Shown here in pieces: positions 47,961 to 55,533 of a stretch of 64,000 nt of DNA. Under the pieces are notes generated by a model. The model was given only the letters and a program-made list of their open reading frames with translations, was not told the DNA's origin and did not search any database. Source of the DNA: Gallionella sp. (lineage in GTDB: Bacteria; Pseudomonadota; Gammaproteobacteria; Burkholderiales; Gallionellaceae); assembly GCA_013044075.1 (NCBI GenBank), contig JABEVG010000030.1, forward strand, positions 1 to 64,000. Direction: 5' to 3'. The stretch's first letter is position 1, and each line of letters opens with the position of its first letter. The position numbers were made by a program, and so were the translations under genes.

Positions 47961-48608
47961 TTATTGGCAAGACTTAGGCAGGATAGCTGTAGCGAGCAGA
48001 GTAGTTGTGGCACCGACTACTGCAACGCTCAAAGGGGTTGGAGTGGTTGTAGTAGATGTATTTGCAACAGTCGTTGCGATCGTAGGATCAAGGGTTGCAT
48101 CACCATTTGCACAAGACCAGCTACCAGAAACCGTATTGTAAAACATATGCACGCTCGCACCATTGGTGGTACCAGCAACTAGCAGCTTGTTGCTTACGCC
48201 AGTCTTGTTATACGTTGCCACGAGTGACGAAATCGTTGGGGGTGTCAAAACAGATGGGGTAGCGGTAGTTGGGGCTGTATTTCCGGCAGGACATGCAGTA
48301 CCTTGTTGAGCACCAGTTGTCGCAGCGCAGATTGTAGCAACGTATTTTCCGGAGGTAATCCCCACGACACCCGGTGTTGGTGGATTCGTCGCATTATCAG
48401 CAGGCTGATTCAAATAAAATTGGCCACTTGAGGTAAACGCCTCAGTCATCGGTGTTTTCAAGCCATCCAGCAACGTGAACGCTTCCGCCGCTTGCGCACG
48501 CGCGGTGTAATCGCCGTAAGCAGGGATCGCGACCGCTGCCAAGATACCGATGATCGCTACCACGATCATCAACTCGATCAAGGTAAAACCTTTTTGAATT
48601 GTCTTCAT
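47961..48608 (-). CDS. pilA: Type IV pilin (paralog 2, major-pilin-like)
   Basis: This 215-residue prepilin has leader MKTIQKG cut before [21 protein letters not shown]. Its C-terminal D-loop cysteines are in SWSCANGD and PKSCQ, and its head is Thr/Ala/Pro-rich. It should form the pilus fibre for adhesion or twitching. A sigma-54 promoter (48719-48734) fits control by PilR, as with pilA elsewhere. A strong terminator separates it from the second pilin. pilA is the best name, but the pilin family does not fix it. Confidence 0.92.
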   Translation of the reverse strand: MKTIQKGFTLIELMIVVAIIGILAAVAIPAYGDYTARAQAAEAFTLLDGLKTPMTEAFTSSGQFYLNQPADNATNPPTPGVVGITSGKYVATICAATTGAQQGTACPAGNTAPTTATPSVLTPPTISSLVATYNKTGVSNKLLVAGTTNGASVHMFYNTVSGSWSCANGDATLDPTIATTVANTSTTTTPTPLSVAVVGATTTLLATAILPKSCQ

Positions 48609-48940
48609 GTCAAACTCCTAATTGTGATTAAACTGGATATAACCTAAGCAAGCCTGTCGGCCAACCACGCCAACTTCTTTACCGGTCAACACACAACTGC
48701 ATGTGTCGGTCTAGGTAGAGCAATAGCCATGCCACAGAACCATGCCTTGTTTTATAAAGAGATTTATTTAATCGAAACATAAATCTTCTGCGATTTGGCA
48801 AAATTAGGTAGGCGAATGACGAAATTCGTCCATAACATACACCGAATATGCCCGCCATTTAACATGCATAAGGCATCTATTGACTATTCAATAAATACCT
48901 TATACATTCGCGACATCATTTAATCAAAGGAACGTTAATC
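48609..48940. other. Gap between pilin 2 and the toxin-antitoxin pair
   Basis: The 332 bases hold the pilin sigma-54 promoter (48719-48734, minus strand), a GACGAA/TTCGTC palindrome (48818-48830) and a possible promoter for the antitoxin (TTGACT at 48880, TATACA at 48901). The section 48760-48900 is AT-rich, as often seen where activators bend DNA. Confidence 0.55.
48719..48734 (-). promoter_or_regulatory. Sigma-54 promoter of the pilin gene
   Basis: On the minus strand TGGCATGGCTATTGCT matches the -24/-12 consensus with GG-N10-GC spacing. The start point falls about 100 bases before the pilin ATG. Confidence 0.8.
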
Positions 48941-49183
48941 ATGACCAAAGAAGTGCAAATGTCCATCAAGATGGAAGCCGAGTTGCGCGACGAATTTATG
49001 GCGACTGCCGCTACCCTGCACAGACCCGCCGCGCAGATTGTGCGCGACCTGATGCGCGGCTTTCTGGCACGCCAGGATATACCCAATGCCGAAACGATCT
49101 CAGCCATGCAAGCCGTTGACCACGGCGAGGACTTGTATCGGGCGAAGGATGCCGACGATCTGTTCAGACAACTTGGATTATGA
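48941..49183 (+). CDS. RelB/DinJ-like antitoxin
   Basis: This 80-residue protein has a ribbon-helix-helix-like N-terminus (MSIKMEAELRDEFMATAATLHRPAAQIVRDLMRGFL) and an acidic C-terminal toxin-binding tail (DHGEDLYRAKDADDLFRQLGL). It overlaps the toxin start by 4 bases (ATGA). It should bind and repress its own promoter, of which TTGACT/TATACA is visible upstream. The family assignment is by fold and context. Confidence 0.85.
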   Translation: MTKEVQMSIKMEAELRDEFMATAATLHRPAAQIVRDLMRGFLARQDIPNAETISAMQAVDHGEDLYRAKDADDLFRQLGL

Positions 49184-49452
49184 GAGAACCCGTTTACTCC
49201 GGCTTATTCAAGCGAGATCTGAAACGGGCTGAAAAACGGGGCAAAGACATGTCCGCGCTGCGCGCCGTTTTACGCCTGCTTATAGCTGCCGAGCCGATTC
49301 CCGCCGCGTACAAAGACCATCCACTGAAAGGCAACTGGAAGCATTATCGGGATTTGCATATCGAGCCGGACTGGCTTCTTATCTACAAGCTGGATGATGC
49401 AAACGTGTGGCTGGTGCGAACAGGAACACATGCGGATATTTTTGGGACTTGA
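49180..49452 (+). CDS. yafQ: YafQ/RelE-like mRNA interferase toxin
   Basis: This 90-residue protein resembles YafQ, which cuts mRNA on the ribosome. Residues expected in the active site are in KDHPLKGNWKHYRDLHIEPDW and the C-terminal RTGTHADIF with its histidine and aspartate. Position and overlap behind the antitoxin fit a dinJ-yafQ type pair. It is followed by a 95-base palindromic element. Confidence 0.9.
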   Translation: MREPVYSGLFKRDLKRAEKRGKDMSALRAVLRLLIAAEPIPAAYKDHPLKGNWKHYRDLHIEPDWLLIYKLDDANVWLVRTGTHADIFGT

Positions 49453-49473
49453 TGCAAGTTATCCAAGGAAACA

Positions 49474-49568
49474 CCGATTTATTCGGTTTTGTCGTTCCCG
49501 CGAAAGCGGGAATCCAGTTAAATAAAGGCACTGGATCGCCACTTTCGCGGGGATAACGAATAAATCGG
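49474..49568. repeat. 95-base palindromic MITE-like element
   Basis: Perfect 12-bp ends CCGATTTATTCG (49474-49485) and CGAATAAATCGG (49557-49568) enclose TTCCCGC-GAAA-GCGGGAA (about 49495-49512) and an imperfect inverse of it. The whole unit folds on itself. The inner core resembles short ATTCCC...GGGAAT repeats known from other proteobacteria. It lies between the toxin and HD-GYP genes. Confidence 0.8.
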
Positions 49569-49575
49569 CATTCCC

Positions 49576-51255
49576 CTAAAAACTATCCCTGTTCACACCC
49601 GGTATCTTGCTCAGGTCCACATCATCGATCTGTTCTTCCGCCAAAAATTGCCGTGCGTAATCCAGATAGACTTTTTCGCGGATGAAAATATCGAACAAGT
49701 CCGGATCGACATGGCCGTTGAGTTTGAACTTACCCAGAATGGTGAGCGACTCGGTGAGTGTCTTGCCTTTTTTGTAGGGACGGTCTTTGGCGGTCAGTGC
49801 CTCAAAGATGTCCGCGATACCCATCACTCGGGCTTGGACCGACATCTGCTCGCGCCGCAGTCCGCGCGGATAGCCTTTGCCGTCCATGCGCTCGTGATGT
49901 CCACCCGCGTATTCCGGCACATTTTTCAAATGCTTGGGCCAAGGCAATGCTTCCAGCATTTTGATCGTGACCACGATGTGGTGGTTGATGATCTCGCGTT
50001 CGGCAGCGGTCAAGGTGCCGGAGCGGATGGTAAGATTTTCTATCTCGTCCGCGCTTAAAAAATCCGCCTCCACGCCCTCGGTATTGCGCCACCGGTAAGC
50101 TCCGATTTGCCGCACCCGTTGCTGTGCCTCTATCGGCATCGCTTCACTGCCGATGTTGCAATGACGCAAAAATTCCCGGTCATCGTCCAGTTGCTTGATG
50201 TGCGCCTCATGTTCGGCACGCGCAGCTTGCTCACTATTCCTCGCAGCTTCTGAAGCCTGAATCCCCAACCCTGAATCCTGAATCCTGAATCCTGAATCCT
50301 GAATTATCTTGCGCAACATGGCGATCTCGCTATCGCGCTTCAATACCTCAAAGCGGGCATCCACCAACTCGATGCGATCCAGCAGGGTATGCAGCTTGGT
50401 AGATTTATCTACCACGTGTACTGGCGTGGTGATCTTGCCGCAGTCGTGTAACAGCCCTGCGATTTTCAATTCGTACCTGTCCTTGTCGGTCATCACGAAA
50501 TCTTTTAACGGCCCCTGTGTGGTTCGGTTAACCGCATCCGCCAGCATCATGGTCAGCACCGGAACACGCTCGCAATGCCCGCCGGTATAAGCGGACTTGT
50601 CATCCAGCGCGGTGTTGATGAGCTTGATGAAAGACTCGAATAATTCTTCCATCTGTTTGATCAAACGGCGATTGGTAAGCGCGATGGCCGCTTGGGAAGC
50701 AAGCGATTCCAGCAACTGCTGGTCATCGACCGAGAACGGCACGATCTTGCCGCTATCCCGATCTTGCGCATTGATCAGTTGCAACACGCCTATCACTTCG
50801 CCCTCATGATTGCGCATCGGTACCGCCAGGAAAGATTGCGAGCGATAGCCTGTTTTACGATCAAATTTTTGTGTGCCGGAAAAATCGTATCCCGCCGCAG
50901 TATAGGCATCCGGTATGTTGACGGTCTCGCCGGTCAGGGCGGAGTGACTGACCACCATGGCGTGATTTGGCTGACCGGCCGCGTCGTACAGATGTACCGG
51001 GTAAAACGTGATCGGGACACCACTGGTTCCGCCCATGGCGATATTCAGGGAGTCGTTACGCAATATCTCAAAATGCAATATCTGTTGCTCGGGTTCATAC
51101 AAATACAACGTTCCCGCATCGGCATGCGTGATGCGTTTGGCCGCTTCCAAAATAATTTCCAGCAAGATATTGATGTCGCGCGGCTGCGAGAGCGCGATAC
51201 CGATCTCGTTGAGTTCTTTCAGGCGATCCCGCAGGTTGGGTGATGAGTAGGGCAT
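49576..51255 (-). CDS. GAF and HD-GYP domain phosphodiesterase
   Basis: This 559-residue protein has an N-terminal GAF sensor (about 15-200) and a C-terminal HD-GYP domain that should hydrolyse c-di-GMP. The HD pair is H270/D271 in AGLLHDCGKITTPVHVVDKS. The HHE...GYP motif is HHERMDGKGYP at 453-463. The segment between HD and GYP is about 100 residues longer than usual. Part of it (318-337, IIQDSGFRIQDSGLGIQASE) is encoded by 7-base tandem repeats at 50265-50306. Every key residue remains. It is last in the leftward signalling block. Confidence 0.92.
   Translation of the reverse strand: MPYSSPNLRDRLKELNEIGIALSQPRDINILLEIILEAAKRITHADAGTLYLYEPEQQILHFEILRNDSLNIAMGGTSGVPITFYPVHLYDAAGQPNHAMVVSHSALTGETVNIPDAYTAAGYDFSGTQKFDRKTGYRSQSFLAVPMRNHEGEVIGVLQLINAQDRDSGKIVPFSVDDQQLLESLASQAAIALTNRRLIKQMEELFESFIKLINTALDDKSAYTGGHCERVPVLTMMLADAVNRTTQGPLKDFVMTDKDRYELKIAGLLHDCGKITTPVHVVDKSTKLHTLLDRIELVDARFEVLKRDSEIAMLRKIIQDSGFRIQDSGLGIQASEAARNSEQAARAEHEAHIKQLDDDREFLRHCNIGSEAMPIEAQQRVRQIGAYRWRNTEGVEADFLSADEIENLTIRSGTLTAAEREIINHHIVVTIKMLEALPWPKHLKNVPEYAGGHHERMDGKGYPRGLRREQMSVQARVMGIADIFEALTAKDRPYKKGKTLTESLTILGKFKLNGHVDPDLFDIFIREKVYLDYARQFLAEEQIDDVDLSKIPGVNRDSF
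50265..50306. repeat. Tandem 7-base repeat (CTGAATC)n inside the HD-GYP gene
   Basis: Five CTGAATC units run from 50271 to about 50305, with a diverged unit at 50256-50264. The sequence belongs to the GGATTCAGGAT family seen in lipB and the lytic transglycosylase. Since 7 is not a multiple of 3, gain or loss of one unit would shift the HD-GYP reading frame before the GYP motif. Confidence 0.85.
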
Positions 51256-51259
51256 CGTG

Positions 51260-53635
51260 TTATTTGATACAAACAGCCCGGACTTGGTGCATGTCGGTAA
51301 TGCCTTGCAACACCTTCTCGATGCCGTCTTGCTTCAAAGTGCGCATCCCTTCTTCCAGCGCGAGTGCCAACAATTCGGCGACGCGCGCGTGTTCTTGTAT
51401 ACCTTTCTTCAACGCATCCGTCCCGATCAGTAGTTCGTGCAAACCAACACGCCCCCGGTAACCCGTGCCCGAGCATTTTTCACAGCCCACCGGTTCATAT
51501 ATCGAAATCTGGCCTTTGTCGTCGCCGAACATTTTCACCCAATCGGCATACACCGCTTTCATGGCCGCATTGGGATCTTTTTTCCAGCTGGTGGTGTTGG
51601 CCATCTCCACGCTGTATTCGGCGAGTATGGATTTGATCTCGTCGGGACTCGCCACGTGCGGTTTCTTGCAATCCGCGCATAATCGTTTCGCCAGACGTTG
51701 CGCCAATATCCCCAGCAATGCATCGGAAAAATTGAACGGGTCCATGCCCATGTCCAGCAGGCGGATGATGGATTCGGGCGCACTGTTGGTATGCAATGTG
51801 GCGAACACCAGGTGGCCGGTCAACGACGCTTCGATCCCGATGGACACGGTTTCTTTGTCGCGCATTTCACCGACCATGATGACATCGGGATCGGCACGTA
51901 GAAAGGCGCGCATGATGGTCGGAAAATCCAGCCCGGCCTTCTTGTTGATCTGCACCTGACGCAGACCCTTCTGGGTAATTTCCACCGGGTCCTCGGCTGT
52001 CCAAATCTTCGTTTCTGGCGTGTTGATGAATTTGAGTATGGAATGCAGCGTGGTGGTTTTACCGGAACCGGTCGGGCCGCACACGAAGAACAATCCGTAC
52101 GGTTTGCTCACGGTACTTTTGATCAATGCATTGTTGCGCGCGGAGAAGCCCATTTTTTCCAGCGGCAACGGCTCGCCGGAAGCCAGAATACGCATCACCA
52201 CATCTTCGACCCCTCCCTGTGAAGGGATGGTCGCCACACGCAACTCGATATCCAGTGGACCGAATTTTTTGAACTTGATCTTGCCGTCCTGCGGTTTGCG
52301 TTTCTCGGAAATGTCCAGATCGCACATGATCTTCAGGCGCGTCACCAGGGCATTGCGGAAGGTCGCCGGGATCTCGATGTAATTCATCAGCGTGCCATCT
52401 TTACGCACCCGTATCTGGGTCTTCGCTTTTCCCGGTTGCGGTTCAACATGGATATCAGACGCGCCCATGCGGTAGGCATCGACGATGATTTTGTTGACCA
52501 ATTTGACCAGCTCATTGTCGGCAGCGGCACTGACATCATCCTGGGAAACACTAGTTTCTTCCTCATCCCCGCCCAAATTGGAGAGCAAGTCGTCCATGGA
52601 AGATTCGTCCGCCGCAAAGCCGCCGGTACCATCGCCAGTCGACCCTCCCCCGTAAAACGCATCCAGCGTCTGCTTGAATTCGCGCTGTGAACAGACTCTG
52701 TAAACCAGGCGATGCCGGGAGAAAATATTGTTAACCACCCGCGAAGCCTGGATGCGTTCCGGATCGGTCGTCAGAATGATCAACCCGTCCTGATTCTCTT
52801 CTACCGGCAACCAGTGGCTACTCTCGACATATTCACGTTTTAGATTACGCAACAGATCACTGGGCTTAACCCGGTCGTGCCTGAAGGGCTCATATTCAAC
52901 ACCGAAAAAATTCGATAGTGCTTTCCCCAGCACGGCGGTCGTGACCTGGAACTCGTCGATCAACACCTCTTCGACATCCACGCCTTTGCGCCTCGCGGTA
53001 CGGGTCGCCAATTCGAATTCTGCGGCTGACAATACCGCGTCACTGACCAGAAAATCGTATTTGGTTTTGACGATATGGGTCTTCTGACGTTGGCGCAGGG
53101 CGACAGCCATGCTTTGCGCCAACTCCTGCAGGCCTTCCTCGAACATCTCCGTAAACGGCACACCCGCTTTATTGTTGATGACCTGGATCACGCCAACCAG
53201 ACCGCCATCCGGATCGAGTATCGGCACAATCAGCATCTGTTTGGTGCGGTAGCCGGTGCGTTTATCCACTTCCTGCAAAAACCGCAGGTTGTTGCTGTGG
53301 CTGGCTAATTCTTGTTCGTCATAGACATCCTTGATGTTCAGTGTTTTTTTATGCACACCGACATAACCGGCCACACTTTGCTCGGCGATGGGCAGCTTCA
53401 GATCCTTGAATGAATTAAGTCCGGTTTTGACTTTTGATATGAGCGAGGCATTGTCCTCGCCCACCACATAAATCGTGAGGCGATCCGCGTTAAATGCAAT
53501 ACAAATATCCTTGCTGACATCGAGCATGATCTCGTCGATATTATTCGCCGCGTGAACCTTGTTGATCACATCGTTCAGACTCTTGGTGAATTGGAGTTTG
53601 GCACTCATTCCACCGGCATTCGCGTCATTACCCAT
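51260..53635 (-). CDS. GAF-linked PilB/GspE-type secretion ATPase
   Basis: This 791-residue protein combines an N-terminal GAF domain (about 15-185), a GspE/MshE N-terminal-like domain (about 190-325) and a T2SS/T4P assembly ATPase. Walker A is GPTGSGKTTT (520-529). The Asp box (TAEDPVEI) and Walker B-like DVIMVGEMRD follow. A zinc-type pair is in LCADCKKPH and GCEKCSGTGYRG. Such ATPases drive pilus extension or protein secretion. The N-terminal domain family often binds c-di-GMP, but here its motif is poorly conserved. No pilus genes adjoin. ATG 53635 is used; ATG 53608 is possible. Confidence 0.9.
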   Translation of the reverse strand: MGNDANAGGMSAKLQFTKSLNDVINKVHAANNIDEIMLDVSKDICIAFNADRLTIYVVGEDNASLISKVKTGLNSFKDLKLPIAEQSVAGYVGVHKKTLNIKDVYDEQELASHSNNLRFLQEVDKRTGYRTKQMLIVPILDPDGGLVGVIQVINNKAGVPFTEMFEEGLQELAQSMAVALRQRQKTHIVKTKYDFLVSDAVLSAAEFELATRTARRKGVDVEEVLIDEFQVTTAVLGKALSNFFGVEYEPFRHDRVKPSDLLRNLKREYVESSHWLPVEENQDGLIILTTDPERIQASRVVNNIFSRHRLVYRVCSQREFKQTLDAFYGGGSTGDGTGGFAADESSMDDLLSNLGGDEEETSVSQDDVSAAADNELVKLVNKIIVDAYRMGASDIHVEPQPGKAKTQIRVRKDGTLMNYIEIPATFRNALVTRLKIMCDLDISEKRKPQDGKIKFKKFGPLDIELRVATIPSQGGVEDVVMRILASGEPLPLEKMGFSARNNALIKSTVSKPYGLFFVCGPTGSGKTTTLHSILKFINTPETKIWTAEDPVEITQKGLRQVQINKKAGLDFPTIMRAFLRADPDVIMVGEMRDKETVSIGIEASLTGHLVFATLHTNSAPESIIRLLDMGMDPFNFSDALLGILAQRLAKRLCADCKKPHVASPDEIKSILAEYSVEMANTTSWKKDPNAAMKAVYADWVKMFGDDKGQISIYEPVGCEKCSGTGYRGRVGLHELLIGTDALKKGIQEHARVAELLALALEEGMRTLKQDGIEKVLQGITDMHQVRAVCIK

Positions 53636-53656
53636 TAAACATCCCTTGCAAAATTA

Positions 53657-54742
53657 TCATTGTTCCGCCGCCGACACCGACCACAGGCCTCCCTCCAGAA
53701 CCTGCACGTCATAACCCGCCTGCGCCAGTATGAATGCAGCTGCGGCACTGCGCCGGCCGCTCTGGCAATAAGCGATATATTTCTTGTCCTTGTCCAGCAC
53801 GCCTATCGCGTTTCGAATGTCGTTCAGCGGTACGCTCAGCGCGCCTGGAAGTCTGTCGTACCGGTATTCGGGCGGGTGTCTGACATCCAACCAAACCGCC
53901 CCTTGCGCCACACTCTGCCGTGCTTGCGCGTAACTCACTTTGTGTAACAACGGCTCTTGCAGCAGGGCGAGGAAATCTTGCCTCCCCAAGCGCAGCAAGA
54001 CCCCGTTTGATTGCATGGTGACGGTGGCATTGCGTTTGGCTTCAGAGATCAGTGCCTCTTCGCCGAACACATCGCCCGCCTTCAAGTCCGCAAGAACCAG
54101 ATCGACTCCGCCGACCCGACGAGTCACCTGTGCTCGCCCGGTGTCGATCAGATAATAATAGTCACCCTCGTCACCCTCGCGAATGATGGTATCGCCCGCC
54201 CATACCGCGATGGCCTCGATACGCTGCAACAATTCGCCGATGTTGGCGGTGGGTAAATGGGCCAATGGGCCGTTCTTCAAACTTTCCGCACTGAACAGAT
54301 TGGTAGTGAGCAGGCGTTTATTGCTTTCGTCATCCGGGGCTTCGACTCGCGATGCGTCGTGACCGATGGCGGTCAGATCATGGCTGGAAAACTGGTCCCA
54401 CGTCACCATGCGATCCAGCAAGTCATCATCGATGCGCAGAAGCTGACTATCCGTCAGTGCGGTCGCTCCGACGATGTTCGGCTGACGCTTGCCCAACGGA
54501 TGTTTCGCCCACTCCGAACGAGCGTTGACTATCACACGATTCCCGTCCTGATAGATCAGTTCGATCTCGCCGCGCACCAGATAAACCGATTGCCCCTCCA
54601 AACCATGCGCTTTGAACGGATCGGTACCCTTCGCAATATTTTCGGTATGGCAATAGTCGAGCAACTCGCGCAGCCGCCCCGACCCGAAAGCGGCTATCGG
54701 CTCCAAACTTGCCAGGACCTTGATGTCGAGGGGATAGCTCAT
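53657..54742 (-). CDS. Double cyclic-nucleotide-binding protein with rhodanese domain
   Basis: This 361-residue protein has two CRP-like cyclic-nucleotide-binding folds. The first is degenerate (about 15-115). The second (about 160-265) has IIREGDEGDYYYLIDTGRAQV and GDVFGEEALISEAKRNATV, the phosphate-binding cassette. A rhodanese domain (about 270-355) ends the chain, with the reactive cysteine in AYCQSGRRSAAAAF. There is no DNA-binding helix-turn-helix, so it is not a CRP-type regulator. It lies between a cyclic-nucleotide phosphodiesterase gene and a secretion-ATPase gene and probably reads cAMP levels. The sulphur link is unexplained. Confidence 0.88.
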   Translation of the reverse strand: MSYPLDIKVLASLEPIAAFGSGRLRELLDYCHTENIAKGTDPFKAHGLEGQSVYLVRGEIELIYQDGNRVIVNARSEWAKHPLGKRQPNIVGATALTDSQLLRIDDDLLDRMVTWDQFSSHDLTAIGHDASRVEAPDDESNKRLLTTNLFSAESLKNGPLAHLPTANIGELLQRIEAIAVWAGDTIIREGDEGDYYYLIDTGRAQVTRRVGGVDLVLADLKAGDVFGEEALISEAKRNATVTMQSNGVLLRLGRQDFLALLQEPLLHKVSYAQARQSVAQGAVWLDVRHPPEYRYDRLPGALSVPLNDIRNAIGVLDKDKKYIAYCQSGRRSAAAAFILAQAGYDVQVLEGGLWSVSAAEQ

Positions 54743-54751
54743 CCTGCCTGC

Positions 54752-55516
54752 CTAGAATTCGAATATCTGGTTATTGAGCAGCATTTTTGGATGCAGTCTC
54801 TGCCCCGTCAGATCGATTTCGCGCATGATCAATTCGACTTCACCGGGCTTGAGATGGGTAATGAACACTTCCGCATCTCCTTTGAATTTCGCCAGCTCCT
54901 CGACCAATAGACTCGGGCAAAGATGTTTGGACAAAATCGCCAATTCCTTCTCGCTATTGGAGAAAGCCGTCTCGATGATCATGTGGCGCAGATTTTTGAT
55001 ATTGTTGACCACGCTCCATAACGCATCGTTGCAGGTCGTGTCGCCGCTGAATACCAGACTCGCCGCGCCACTGTCCAAGTGGTAGCCCACCGCAGGCACG
55101 ACATGGTTCGCGGGAAGCGCGGTTATCCTTCTCCCCTGCAACACCACTACCTCCCCCAGCTCTATCGCCTGGTAACGCATAAAGGGCTGCTGCGGACTGG
55201 GAATCTCGCTGAAATCCGGCCATATCTTCCAGTTAAAGATATGCTGTCTGAGAATATCCAGAGTTTCTTCGGTCGCATAAAGTGTGATCGGGCGATCACG
55301 CATAAAACCCACGCTGTCGACCAGCAAAGGGATACAGGCGATGTGGTCCAGATGTGAATGGGTGATGAAGATATGATCAATCATGCTGAGTTCGGTCAGA
55401 CTCAGTTCGCTGATACCCGTGCCCGCATCTATCAATATGTCATGGTCGAGCAAAAACGAGGTGGTGTGCAAATTTCCGCCTATCCCGCCGCTGCATCCCA
55501 GTACTCGGAGTCTCAT
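54752..55516 (-). CDS. Metallo-beta-lactamase-fold cyclic-nucleotide phosphodiesterase
   Basis: This 254-residue protein begins MRLRVLGCSGGIGG and has the metal site ITHSHLDHIACIPLLVD, typical of class II cAMP phosphodiesterases and related metallo-hydrolases. Further metal ligands are in SGDTTCNDALW and ITHLKPGEVE. The ATG at 55516 suits the family; the longer frame overlaps the cyclase. It lies 17 bases after the adenylate cyclase stop, which supports cAMP as substrate. Other lactamase-fold hydrolases cannot be excluded. Confidence 0.82.
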   Translation of the reverse strand: MRLRVLGCSGGIGGNLHTTSFLLDHDILIDAGTGISELSLTELSMIDHIFITHSHLDHIACIPLLVDSVGFMRDRPITLYATEETLDILRQHIFNWKIWPDFSEIPSPQQPFMRYQAIELGEVVVLQGRRITALPANHVVPAVGYHLDSGAASLVFSGDTTCNDALWSVVNNIKNLRHMIIETAFSNSEKELAILSKHLCPSLLVEELAKFKGDAEVFITHLKPGEVELIMREIDLTGQRLHPKMLLNNQIFEF

Positions 55517-55533
55517 GATTTTGTCGGTCTCGG

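Noticed and set aside
50265-50306. CRISPR-like short repeats
   Set aside because: Units are 7 bases, contiguous and without spacers; no cas gene is near.
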